Of a DNA stretch of 63,114 bases, positions 37,282 to 44,797 are shown piece after piece; within the stretch, counting starts at the first letter, position 1; the number at the start of each line of letters is the position of its first letter. This stretch comes from Bacteroidota bacterium (GTDB taxonomy: Bacteria; Bacteroidota; Bacteroidia; JABDFU01), in contig JACPDY010000040.1 of NCBI GenBank assembly GCA_016183775.1, positions 1 to 63,114 of the forward strand. The letters run 5' to 3'. A program made the position numbers and the translations under genes. The notes beneath the pieces were generated by a model that was not told the DNA's origin, ran no database searches, and saw only the letters and a list, made by a program, of their open reading frames with translations.

Positions 37282-37889
37282 GTTATAATTAGGGTTAAAA
37301 TGGCTTCATCCGTCCTTCGGACACCTTCTCCAAAGGAGAAGGAGAAAAAATGAGAAAGAGTTTTCGTATTAAATATCTTCAATACCCAGTAATCATTATA
37401 TAGGTCAATTGCAGGAGTTATGCTCTTAACGGTTATCACAATAATTAACATAACAGACATAACACCCGCCAATGGAACTTCATTGGTATCAGACAGCTTA
37501 AGTTTTTTAAGAATAAAAAACAAAATTGCGGCTACCAGAAGACTGCCAATATAAAATGGGAAGAAATTAGCCGGTGAAAAAACCGTACACAGCAAAACAA
37601 AAAACAAAATATCTCCCAATCCGATCTGGGTGTCAATAATATTTACAAATCGTTTGTTTTTAATGGCGGCGTATAGGGTAAGTCCTGCAAGCTGGATGAA
37701 GGGAATAAAAAGGTTGATTCCGAAATATATTCCGGCCTGCACTAAACTGTTTGTCAGTATGGATTGTATGGAGAACAAAATGAACAGAATTAATAGCGCT
37801 ATTGACGAGACCGTCCTGTCCTTAAAATCCTGGTAAGCGAGGATTAAAAGCAAAGTAATTTCTGTTATGTAAAACAAATGGTTCATCAA
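37278..37889 (-). CDS. Prepilin peptidase (A24), short form
   Basis: A 203-aa integral membrane aspartic protease with about six TM helices. The two catalytic aspartates are in LAYQDFKDRTVS (D21 or D24 region) and GLGDIL (about 91-96, the GxGD motif). The N-terminal N-methyltransferase domain of classic PilD/GspO is missing, as in archaeal-type or short A24 enzymes. It would cleave leaders of the four pseudopilin-like proteins in the same operon. The last 25 residues (FSFSFGEGVRRTDEAILTL) are translated from a palindromic repeat and are probably not functional. Confidence 0.85.
   Translation of the reverse strand: MMNHLFYITEITLLLILAYQDFKDRTVSSIALLILFILFSIQSILTNSLVQAGIYFGINLFIPFIQLAGLTLYAAIKNKRFVNIIDTQIGLGDILFFVLLCTVFSPANFFPFYIGSLLVAAILFFILKKLKLSDTNEVPLAGVMSVMLIIVITVKSITPAIDLYNDYWVLKIFNTKTLSHFFSFSFGEGVRRTDEAILTLIIT
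37324..37342. repeat. CCTTCTCC/GGAGAAGG palindrome in peptidase 3' end
   Basis: Perfect 8-bp arms around AAA, preceded by a GTCC-ttc-GGAC mini-palindrome. It lies within the last codons of the prepilin peptidase gene. Confidence 0.7.
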
Positions 37890-37921
37890 TTCAATGACTC
37901 AATAACTTATTAATTCAATAA

Positions 37922-38341
37922 CTAATCCGGTGTTACTTCTTTAAGATTTTTATCCTGGTCATTTTCCCAGACATTGAAAATACCATCACCGTCAAAATCG
38001 GTCACAGCTGTGGCTCGTACCAAAAATTTATTGTTGGTGGCTTCAACGATCTCGAATTTGTAGTTGCCTTTGCCTCCTTCTGAAACAAGTTTTGCGTGTT
38101 CGTAGCCGACCTCGGGAAGGCTGTTTGAATATTTGGATTGCATGTAGAAATATTGTTTCTCCAGTGTGTAGATCTGGTCGAGGTGTTCCTGTGCTTCCAC
38201 GCTTTTCGCTTTGGAAATAAATCCAAACATGTTTGTGGAGACCAGCGCGGCTAATATGCCTATGATCGCTAAAGCGATGAGAATTTCCATCAGGGAGAAT
38301 CCTTTTAGTTTTTTGTCTTTGAACTTTCTGTTATTTTTCAT
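37922..38341 (-). CDS. Major pseudopilin, GspG-like
   Basis: A 139-aa class III signal protein: basic leader of 14 residues, cleavage after G14 (KLKG/FSLMEIL), glutamate at mature position 5 and a long hydrophobic helix (LMEILIALAIIGILAALVS). The C-terminal domain is short. It ends with DFDGDGIFNVWENDQD, which resembles a calcium-binding loop and recalls the calcium site that stabilises GspG. It would form the bulk of the pseudopilus. A repeat-rich gap precedes it. Confidence 0.88.
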   Translation of the reverse strand: MKNNRKFKDKKLKGFSLMEILIALAIIGILAALVSTNMFGFISKAKSVEAQEHLDQIYTLEKQYFYMQSKYSNSLPEVGYEHAKLVSEGGKGNYKFEIVEATNNKFLVRATAVTDFDGDGIFNVWENDQDKNLKEVTPD

Positions 38342-38381
38342 GATGATTGCATTTTATAAATCGTTATTGTTAATGAGTGAC

Positions 38382-38473
38382 GTTTCACAGAGTTACACAG
38401 AGGAGTCACAGAGAAGCACTGAGAAATTCCTCCCTCTGTGAAACTCAGTGACTCCTCCGTGGTTCTCTGTGTA
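38382..38473. repeat. Palindromic repeat between gspF and gspG
   Basis: GTTTCACAGAGTTACACAGAGG with GAGTCACAGAGAAGCACTGAG is mirrored by CCTCTGTGAAACTCAGTGAC and CCGTGGTTCTCTGTGTAA. The long imperfect hairpin fills the 161-bp gap and could shape transcript stability so that the pilin is expressed more than its neighbours. Confidence 0.7.
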
Positions 38474-38502
38474 ATATTTAAACCCATAATTACATTTATC
38501 AA

Positions 38503-39648
38503 TTAATGAAACGCTGTCACCAGGTTAAACATGGGCAAATACAACGCAACTACTATTACTCCTACAAATAACCCGATGAAGATCATCAATACGGGCTCTA
38601 TTATTGTCTTTAATTGTCCGGATTGGTAATCCACATCATCCATGTATTGTTTAGATAGCTTACCAAATATCACATCCAGTTGATTCACTTCTTCTCCTAC
38701 TTTGATCAATGAGAGCATGCGTCGTTCGTAGATCGGGAATGCTGACAGGCTTTGGTACAATGAACCGCCTTTCAGAATATCATCTTTTATTGTTTCCAGA
38801 GAATGTTCGATGGGGTAAAACCCTACCATGTTCTTGACCATATCAATAGCTGTAACAAGGGGTGTTTTGGCCGAAAGCAACAGGTTCATTGATTTACAAA
38901 AACGGGCCAGGTATATTTTTTGAATGAGGGAACCTAATGTGGGGATCTTTAGTAAAACGGCTGAACTGTGCTTTCTGAACCAAACTTTTTCCTTCACTTT
39001 AAAAAAGAAAATGACCGAGCCTATGATCGCCAGGATAATTAATGGTAGATAATTCGACATTAATTTTGAGGCTTTCATTACATATTGTGTAAGGATGGGC
39101 AGTTCACTTTTCAGGTTTTTGTACATATCGGCAAATACCGGAACTACTATGCTTAACATTAATCCAACTACCCCCAGCGCCACTACCAACACAATCGCGG
39201 GATAGGACAGTGCGCTGATCATTTGCCGCTTTTGAGCGATCTTCCTGTTAAAATAGTCGGCAAGTTCTACCAGTACCAGGCTTAGTTTTCCACTTTCTTC
39301 CCCGATCTTTATGCTTTGGTATTCATAGGCTGAAAACTGCTTCGTCATTTCAAGGGCTTCGGATAGATTTTTACCGCCAACTACAATGTCTTTAATGTTT
39401 TCAAATAACAACCTGTCTTCTTCTTTCTTTTGCTGACCGGCAATCAATTCAAGCGAGGTTTTTATATCGAGGTCTGCGTCAAAAAGTATGTTCAGTTCGG
39501 AATAAAAGCGTTCTTTCTTTTTGTCGGAAAATCCTGTTTTAAAGAGTTTAATGTCTTTATTGAGGAATTCCATAAGAGAACTACCCTTTGCAGAGGCTTT
39601 CGCTTCTTTTTTTATGTCTTGTCGTTGATATGTTGCTAAATCGATCAT
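38503..39648 (-). CDS. Inner-membrane platform protein (GspF/PilC)
   Basis: A 381-aa protein with two T2SSF domains (about 40-165 and 240-365) and three TM helices: LSYPAIVLVVALGVVGLMLS (about 145), LPLIILAIIGSVIFFFKV (about 198) and the C-terminal IFIGLFVGVIVVALYLPMF. Family motifs LFENIKDIVVGGKNLSEAL and IKIGEESGKLSLVLVELADY (G-E-x-G-x-L), and again LIKVGEEVNQLDVIFGKLS, are clear. It is the platform around which pseudopilins assemble. Confidence 0.92.
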   Translation of the reverse strand: MIDLATYQRQDIKKEAKASAKGSSLMEFLNKDIKLFKTGFSDKKKERFYSELNILFDADLDIKTSLELIAGQQKKEEDRLLFENIKDIVVGGKNLSEALEMTKQFSAYEYQSIKIGEESGKLSLVLVELADYFNRKIAQKRQMISALSYPAIVLVVALGVVGLMLSIVVPVFADMYKNLKSELPILTQYVMKASKLMSNYLPLIILAIIGSVIFFFKVKEKVWFRKHSSAVLLKIPTLGSLIQKIYLARFCKSMNLLLSAKTPLVTAIDMVKNMVGFYPIEHSLETIKDDILKGGSLYQSLSAFPIYERRMLSLIKVGEEVNQLDVIFGKLSKQYMDDVDYQSGQLKTIIEPVLMIFIGLFVGVIVVALYLPMFNLVTAFH

Positions 39649-39710
39649 TTACCTTATTTCAAACTTCATTTTAACACTTGTATATTCAAGTTCTTCTGCA
39701 CATCCTCGTT

Positions 39711-39862
39711 CATTTCTTTTGCTTGCCCAAAAGAAACGAACCAAAGAAAAGGGCACCACGAAAGCCAACCTGAAGCTTTCGCTTGTCGCACATGGCCCAC
39801 GCCGCATAGCCGCGAAACTTCCGGTTCACACCTTTCGTGGACGTCTTCCCGCCGTCCGATAT
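39711..39862. repeat. Dispersed repeat with CCACGAAAG/CTTTCGTGG arms
   Basis: Contains TTGCCCAAAAGAAACGAACC and a perfect 9-bp inverted pair CCACGAAAG (39756-39764) and CTTTCGTGG (39832-39840). It fills the 224-bp gap between the GspJ/H-like and GspF genes. The sequence type is common in the phylum. Confidence 0.7.
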
Positions 39863-39872
39863 ATAAATTCCA

Positions 39873-40364
39873 CTAATATGTGTCACCGTTATCTCCTTCC
39901 AATTCCATTAACAAATCGGCTCCGTACAATTTTGAAAAATTCAGCTGCATGTCTTGCCCGGAAATTTTTGTGCCGAATGATAATTCGCTTATCAATGAGT
40001 TGTATACAATATCCTTATCATTCAATGCCATTTTAATATTTAATGCTGGTATTTTGAATGTATCCGGCTGCTGTGCCTGGGTTCTGATTATGTATTGATC
40101 GCTTAATTTATACTGAACGGGGTCTTTACCAGTATAAGTACAAACCAATCCTTCATTTGTGTTTTTAACCGAGTACGATTCCGTAAAATCCTTATTTAAC
40201 AGTGCTTCCAGGGTCAAACTGCTTTTTACAACATCATCTGTTTTTTTATAATCCAGAAACTGTTTCGATACAAATAAGTACGCGCTGCTGCCAAGGCCCG
40301 TTATCATGCCGAACAGTACCATGGAGATCAGAATCTCTAATATTGTAAAACCTTTTAATCGCAT
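39873..40364 (-). CDS. Minor pseudopilin (GspJ/GspH-like)
   Basis: 163 aa from the ATG at 40364 (a TTG at 40376 is less likely). A very short leader MRLKG is followed by the mature start FTILEILISMVLFGMITGLG, with glutamate at +5. The C-terminal 130 residues are mixed alpha/beta with no clear motif. Size and position next to the GspI-like gene suggest GspJ or GspH. An 81-bp gap separates it from the preceding gene. Confidence 0.75.
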   Translation of the reverse strand: MRLKGFTILEILISMVLFGMITGLGSSAYLFVSKQFLDYKKTDDVVKSSLTLEALLNKDFTESYSVKNTNEGLVCTYTGKDPVQYKLSDQYIIRTQAQQPDTFKIPALNIKMALNDKDIVYNSLISELSFGTKISGQDMQLNFSKLYGADLLMELEGDNGDTY

Positions 40365-40445
40365 CAATTGTACCAATATTTCTTTTTTTATTTCAACGTA
40401 TCTGTATATCTGAATCTAAGCATATTTTACCGCTCCTGCCAAGAT

Positions 40446-40856
40446 TCAGTAAATTATTAATTCCTTGTATTCACTTAATAATTTCTTGTCAGGGTCGAAT
40501 AACTTAAGTTTCAATAACCACAGTTGTTGGTCCGATCCGGCTGATTCACCATATTTTGAAACTGTTTTTTCTACCGTTAATTCATCTACTTTAAATGTCT
40601 GATCGAGAAAGGTCTTTTCGGTCTTTACTTTTAGTGCCGTATTTTTTAATATCATCCGTCCGTTAAATCTTCGTGTGTGATCGTCGGCACGGAACACATT
40701 TACATAAATGGTTGTAACAGCGGTAAAACAAAACATAATGATGACCGTTGCTACGATTGATTCAATGAGGGTGGAACCTTTTAGCCTCACCCCGCCCCCT
40801 TTCCCTCCTTTGTCGGGATAAACTCCAGAGAGGGAGATATTTTTTAATAGAGCCAT
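40446..40856 (-). CDS. Minor pseudopilin (GspI-like) with repeat-derived leader
   Basis: A 136-aa protein. The mature part starts after LKG (G27): STLIESIVATVIIMFCFTAV, with glutamate at +5 and serine instead of phenylalanine at +1. Its leader of 27 residues is much longer than in its siblings (5-14). The segment LSGVYPDKGGKGGGVR in the leader is a translation of a palindromic repeat, so the original leader was probably only VRLKG-like. The start overlaps the end of the GspK-like gene by 13 bp. Confidence 0.75.
   Translation of the reverse strand: MALLKNISLSGVYPDKGGKGGGVRLKGSTLIESIVATVIIMFCFTAVTTIYVNVFRADDHTRRFNGRMILKNTALKVKTEKTFLDQTFKVDELTVEKTVSKYGESAGSDQQLWLLKLKLFDPDKKLLSEYKELIIY
40785..40834. 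repeat. Palindromic repeat within the GspI-like leader
   Basis: TCCCTC and GAGGGA arms around TTTGTCGGGATAAACTCC, preceded by CCTCACCCCGCCCCC. In frame with the leader of the pseudopilin; same general type as the small palindromes in tolC and the peptidase gene. Confidence 0.6.
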
Positions 40857-41788
40857 TTCGCAATTTTTTTACCGCCTTTTTGTGAATTGCTGATCATACC
40901 GGCATAATAGTTTGAAAGTTTTGTGGGATCGATAGTCGCGTCAAGCAAATGATTTTCATAAACGGATGAGGGCGTATTGAGGATAATTTTCGCGCAGGTT
41001 AAGCTGCCATATATTGTTCCTTTCAGATCGGCTGAAACTGAGGAGTAAACTGTTCCTCTTATAATTGTTCCCTTTTCGATCGCTATATGTACCTGGTTGG
41101 TGACATTACTGCTTTCCGGATCCTGAAAGGCAAAAACAGAACCTGAAATTTTCGTGTCTTCTTTAATAGTTATAAAGACATTTGCTTTTGATGTGTTTGT
41201 ACGGACTACGCCAAGGGCGCTGGGATAGTTTAGCTTTACATTTTTATTTATTACAATTGAATCGCTGGCAAAGGCCTGCAGGGTACCTTCAAAATCTTCT
41301 TCAATTTCAATTCCGGGAGCCGCTAATAGTACATCTTTCAACTCCGCATTCCTTCCGATCTTTATTCCACTGCCGGAAATGAAACAAATGTTTCCGGCGA
41401 AACGCTGATCTTTGATCTCAATGGTTGAGACCGATGTGATGTATATCGTTTTTTCAGTGAACGGGTTCTTCAATGAATCGGGCAATTCGTTGTTCGCGAG
41501 ATTGAAAATGCTGTCGCCTTCGGCAATATTCTTATTCAAAAGTTCCGCCAGTGATTTTGTTAATTTTTCATTAAACCCCGGAATAGTTTTAGAACTGTTT
41601 TTTATTATGCCATCAACATATTTCTTTCCCAAAAAACTTTTGCCTTCAATATAAGCGCCCTTAATACCCGATCCGGGTATATAGGCTGTGCCCTTAATGT
41701 CAGTTTTTCCGCAAACGGCTAAGGGCCGGTCGAGATCGGACAAGTACAATGATATTTTTTCAGTTGTGTCAAGTCCGGCTCCTATCAA
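40844..41788 (-). CDS. GspK-like protein, C-terminal fragment (frameshifted)
   Basis: A 314-residue frame opening with LIGAGLDTTEKISLYLSD and running through a region rich in regular beta turns (KIGRNAELKDVLLAAPGIEI, DSIVINKNVKLNYPSALGVV, KDTKISGSVFAFQ). It looks like a bactofilin-like parallel beta-helix. The apparent start is a TTG in the middle of what should be continuous sequence. It has no export signal of its own and overlaps the preceding frame by 20 bp, so it reads best as the second part of one 430-residue gene. Confidence 0.65.
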   Translation of the reverse strand: MIGAGLDTTEKISLYLSDLDRPLAVCGKTDIKGTAYIPGSGIKGAYIEGKSFLGKKYVDGIIKNSSKTIPGFNEKLTKSLAELLNKNIAEGDSIFNLANNELPDSLKNPFTEKTIYITSVSTIEIKDQRFAGNICFISGSGIKIGRNAELKDVLLAAPGIEIEEDFEGTLQAFASDSIVINKNVKLNYPSALGVVRTNTSKANVFITIKEDTKISGSVFAFQDPESSNVTNQVHIAIEKGTIIRGTVYSSVSADLKGTIYGSLTCAKIILNTPSSVYENHLLDATIDPTKLSNYYAGMISNSQKGGKKIAKWLY

Positions 41789-42140
41789 GGCACTCAGGTT
41801 TGCCTGCTAGACCTTGCTTGGAATGCGCTGTTACTGTCGCTGTTTCAAAAATACCCCAGGCGGCTCGCTTAAGAGTTACGCTATCGGTGCCGGTGCCAAA
41901 CAAGTCAATTTCTTTTTCTGTGTTAAGCGCTACTTCATCACTCCCGCTTAGTAAAATGTTTAATCCCGACCTGGCATTGAGTTGTGTCTGGTTCACCTCG
42001 TTGTAATAGCTGAAATGAAGATTACCGAAATAGGAATACCCGATCAATGAACTGCTCAGCAATGAAAGCAGTATCGCGATGCTGATCGCGTAAAGCATGG
42101 CTCCGGCCTTTAATCGTTTCTTATGCAGGTTCCTGATCAT
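41769..42140 (-). CDS. GspK-like protein, N-terminal fragment (frameshifted)
   Basis: A 123-residue frame: basic start (RNLHKKRLKAG), then a pilin-like hydrophobic helix AMLYAISIAILLSLLSSSL without glutamate at +5. GspK, the tip pseudopilin, is also known to lack that glutamate. The frame is sensible to about residue 110 (TATVTAHSKQG) and then runs out in KPECLDRSRT before a stop. The sister frame continues with NLSALIGAGLD, so one base has been gained or lost near 41800-41820. Overlaps the MORN gene by ATGA. Confidence 0.65.
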   Translation of the reverse strand: MIRNLHKKRLKAGAMLYAISIAILLSLLSSSLIGYSYFGNLHFSYYNEVNQTQLNARSGLNILLSGSDEVALNTEKEIDLFGTGTDSVTLKRAAWGIFETATVTAHSKQGLAGKPECLDRSRT

Positions 42141-42946
42141 TTTTCGGATCTAGCAGGCGGCATGGGTGTGCCAGGTTTTGTTTGCGGGGATAATTCAGTT
42201 GCCTTATCCGCTTTCTTTTCTTTCTTCTGCCTGCTTACTTCGTTCTTCTTATCCTGTTTTTTATCGCTGCCGGCTTCCTTTTCAATTGTGTTATCCGGGC
42301 CTGTGGATACTTTGCTGGACTTGCGCTTCAGGCTGCTGTTCATCTTTCCAAAAAAGGATTGAAGTTTATGTTTTACCCTGTTCGCAATTTTTTCATCGCC
42401 CGGTAAAAGTTCAACACCTTTTTGAAAATGTTTCTTTGACGCAACTTTCCCCTTAATGTATATCACAAAAGGGCCGTGCAGCTTTCCTTTTTTGTAAGAT
42501 AGTTCACTTGCTTTATTCCCGGCGGAATCAAACAGGATTTGCTTTCCCTGCCTATAACCTTTATGCCAGTTGCTTATATCCTGTATTATTCCTGTACTGT
42601 TCCATTTTTTCCATTGACCATTTTGCATCCCCTTTTTAAAGAAACCTTGTTCCTTTAAATTATTGTTATAATAGAACGTTGAATATTTGCCATGAAGTAT
42701 TTTTCCGTCCGAGGCTCCCTGGGTAATAATAATTTTGTTTGTGCCGTACCAATAATACTTAAGTGTATCGGAATACCTGATCTTTGATTTTTTATTGCAT
42801 ACTTCCGCTTTAATGGTGCAGTTATTTTCAGAGTCGTTTATATAAACCGTGAAATAGTTTTGCTGCACCTTCTGGGAATAAACAAACTGTGACGCGGCAC
42901 AAAAAAGAGAGAAAGCTATCGTAGTTAATGGCTTAAAATAATTCAT
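42137..42946 (-). CDS. Exported MORN-repeat protein, first gene of the secretion operon
   Basis: A 269-aa protein with a signal peptide (IAFSLFCAASQFVYSQ, to about 25). MORN_2-type repeats of the YwqK kind lie at about 85-180: GKYSTFYYNNNLKEQGFFKKG, NGQWKKWNSTG, GKQILFDSAGNKASELSYKKG, HGPFVIYIKGKV. A highly charged C-terminal tail (about 195-269) is rich in K, E and S. Its last bases overlap the GspK-like start (ATGA). Periplasmic or surface location is inferred; its part in secretion is unknown. Confidence 0.8.
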   Translation of the reverse strand: MNYFKPLTTIAFSLFCAASQFVYSQKVQQNYFTVYINDSENNCTIKAEVCNKKSKIRYSDTLKYYWYGTNKIIITQGASDGKILHGKYSTFYYNNNLKEQGFFKKGMQNGQWKKWNSTGIIQDISNWHKGYRQGKQILFDSAGNKASELSYKKGKLHGPFVIYIKGKVASKKHFQKGVELLPGDEKIANRVKHKLQSFFGKMNSSLKRKSSKVSTGPDNTIEKEAGSDKKQDKKNEVSRQKKEKKADKATELSPQTKPGTPMPPARSEK

Positions 42947-42957
42947 AGACAGAGGCT

Positions 42958-42987
42958 AAAAAAGGCAGTTGTTTTAGCTGCCTTTTT
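42958..42987 (-). terminator. Intrinsic terminator / possible attenuator before the operon
   Basis: AAAAAGGCAG (42959-42968) and CTGCCTTTTT (42978-42987) form a 10-bp stem with a T run on the minus strand. The run ends only 11 nt before the ATG at 42946, so any promoter for the operon must lie upstream and be read through. It may also end transcription from the RAYT gene. No riboswitch fold is recognised in the 220 bp before it. Confidence 0.65.
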
Positions 42988-43094
42988 GCATGGTAAATAT
43001 AGGATTAATTTCAGTAAAAATGAGGCAAATTTTAGTGTTACGCCACCACTGTATTAACCATATTATCAGACTATTGCGAAGAAATAACAGTGGT

Positions 43095-43222
43095 CTAAAA
43101 AGAGTCATCTTTCAAATAGGATTTTGAGTTGTTTTTATCCTGCTAAAATTGGCAGTGAAAAGCAGGTGTAATCAGAAGGTCGGTTCCCAGAACTTTAGAA
43201 GCTTAAATCACGAAATAATTAT
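43095..43222. repeat. 128-bp direct repeat, copy 1
   Basis: Matches 53421-53548 with three substitutions over 128 bp. It covers the last 15 bases of the RAYT gene and its 3' flank and contains a CCTGCT/AGCAGG hairpin. The other border is sharp. Confidence 0.95.
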
Positions 43223-43756
43223 CACATCTAATATCGAATCCATATCGGCATAATTACGGGCAGAACTAAACATGTACTCCCAGGGTTTTGTAACTAACAT
43301 TTCTTCCACAGGATTGTTATGTATGTATTGAAGTTTTTGCATCGTAAATTTTGTAGTATATAATTCCACCGGGTGATAACCGTCTTTCCAGAATTTATAC
43401 CCTGAAGCTGTTAGTTGTCCCTGATCTGCTTCTTTAAAATTTTTAAGCATCCAGTCTCTGCGGCTTTCGGGCTCTTCAATAATTTGCTTGAGAATTACTC
43501 TTGCTGTATATGCTTTAAAGTCGCGGATGATATCCGCTAACTGAAAACCTTCCTTTGCACGAACTATCATGTGTAGATGACTGGGCATTAAACACCAGGC
43601 AAAAATTTCAAGTCCTTTATTTTTCTGGCAGTATTCTAATGCTTCTACTATTACTATTTTATGATTTTTTCTGATGAAGACGTCTATCCAGTTTACGACT
43701 GTCATTGTTATAAAATATGGACGAGTGTTATCGTAAACTTTGTAGTGAAAACCCAT
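43208..43756 (-). CDS. REP-associated tyrosine transposase (Y1, IS200-like)
   Basis: 182 aa from the ATG at 43756 (FHYKVYDNTRPYFITMTV). A start at 43792 would add 12 residues. Y1-transposase marks: HUH pair in MPSHLHMIV (about 58-66), FWKDGYHPVELY and KLQYIHNNPVEEMLVTKPW (about 140-158) with the catalytic tyrosine region. Such RAYTs are tied to REP/BIME palindromes and are domesticated rather than freely mobile in many genomes. The window has many palindromes, but I cannot show which family it recognises. The stop lies inside the 128-bp repeat. Confidence 0.88.
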   Translation of the reverse strand: MGFHYKVYDNTRPYFITMTVVNWIDVFIRKNHKIVIVEALEYCQKNKGLEIFAWCLMPSHLHMIVRAKEGFQLADIIRDFKAYTARVILKQIIEEPESRRDWMLKNFKEADQGQLTASGYKFWKDGYHPVELYTTKFTMQKLQYIHNNPVEEMLVTKPWEYMFSSARNYADMDSILDVIIIS

Positions 43757-43814
43757 TTGATTACTTATTAATTTAACGCAGAAATGTAACAATTTTTTTT
43801 ATTCGAAAATTAAG

Positions 43815-44520
43815 CACAAACACTTTCAAGCCGATTAGTGTTTTTACCCCCAGAAATAAATCATTAAACAAGCTGTCAGCATTCTTATGCTTTTTGAATA
43901 GCAGATTGTTTTTCGTGTCAATCTTTTCAAATGAGTGCGCAAATTCAAATTTTTCCTTTCAATATAATTTATCTGGTGCGGTACCGGGTAATGAATTTCT
44001 GCAGGAATAAGTCCGGGATAGATATTTAGTTTATCTGTGTAAATTTTTCCAGCTCTTGATAAGAGCAATGTCTCAATTAATCCTTTCAGATTTTTTTTGT
44101 TTCTTTTACCTACCCTGAAATCCACTACCTGTTTTGTTTTTTTATTTATCGCATACATTACCCATTGTTCATTTTTCTTTTTTTTGACATACGTTTTTAA
44201 TTCATCTACTTCATATTCTTTCCGCATTTTTACTATTGGCTTTATCACCTTTTGTGCTTCTTGTTTTATTTTAGTTATTACTGTTGTCGCTGAGATACTC
44301 ATCAATCTTGCTGTACTTCTTATGCCACAACCTTCTTTAACGTATACACGAATTTTTTCATTCGTACCCGGCTGACAAGCTTTATTGCGATAGTTTTCTC
44401 TTTGATATTTTTTACAGTATAGGCATTGGTATTTTTGGAGATCCGTTTTAGTCTTCCCCTTTTTAATGCATAGTGATTTACAGTAATGACATTTCATAAT
44501 TTATGATTTAAAAGTGTGAA
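43815..44520 (-). mobile_element. IS1-family insertion sequence (approximate borders)
   Basis: One transposase frame with short flanks, total about 0.7 kb as expected for IS1. The GATTAGTGTTTTT stretch at about 43835-43847 resembles IS1 end sequence, and AACACTTTCAAG / TTTAAAAGTGTG could be degenerate inverted ends. I could not fix exact borders or a target duplication. Confidence 0.6.
43844..44497 (-). CDS. IS1 family transposase
   Basis: A 217-aa single-frame form (E. coli IS1 uses two frames, InsA and InsB). The N-terminal zinc finger is CHYCKSLCIKKG...YQCLYCKKYQ (about 3-31). A helix-turn-helix follows (GCGIRSTARLMSISATTVIT, about 55-74). The DDE-type catalytic domain begins at YEVDELKTYVKKKKNEQWV (about 94), with YTDKLNIYPGLIP and the very typical IERKNLNLRTHLKRLTRKTI (about 178-197). 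It appears intact. Located between RAYT and the RHS cassette. Confidence 0.9.
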   Translation of the reverse strand: MKCHYCKSLCIKKGKTKTDLQKYQCLYCKKYQRENYRNKACQPGTNEKIRVYVKEGCGIRSTARLMSISATTVITKIKQEAQKVIKPIVKMRKEYEVDELKTYVKKKKNEQWVMYAINKKTKQVVDFRVGKRNKKNLKGLIETLLLSRAGKIYTDKLNIYPGLIPAEIHYPVPHQINYIERKNLNLRTHLKRLTRKTICYSKSIRMLTACLMIYFWG

Positions 44521-44629
44521 ATTGGTCGGGACGGACGTCGCCGACCAGCGTCCTGCCTTTTCAGGTGACGATTTGAAACACCTGGTATAAATTCGGCCTC
44601 GGAAAGCCGGTATTTCTGTTGTTTCAAAA

Positions 44630-44658
44630 AAAATGAGCAACCTTTTGTTGCTCATTTT
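44630..44658. terminator. Bidirectional intrinsic terminator
   Basis: AAAATGAGCAAC, CTTTT loop, GTTGCTCATTTT: a perfect 12-bp stem that ends transcripts from the 44798-45238 gene. In the 300-bp gap 44498-44797 there is also a small GGTCG/CGACC hairpin (about 44524-44546). No gene is seen there. Confidence 0.8.
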
Positions 44659-44797
44659 GATACTATTCTATATTTTAATTTATCCTTTTCTTCTCAAAAA
44701 ACAACTTTTTATTTTACTTTTGTTATTTTAGGTGATGATTTGATACACTACCCAACTAATAATTATGATTAATGGTGTAAATAAAAGAGGGAGTATT

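Noticed and set aside
39719-40036. 105-aa plus-strand ORF between gspF and the next pseudopilin
   Set aside because: Translation of a common dispersed repeat (LAQKKRTKEKGTTK) and then of the antisense of a real pseudopilin gene.
43095-43222. 128-bp repeat considered as an operon leader riboswitch
   Set aside because: The identical sequence at 53421-53548 is downstream of a gene, not in a leader, and it includes transposase coding bases.
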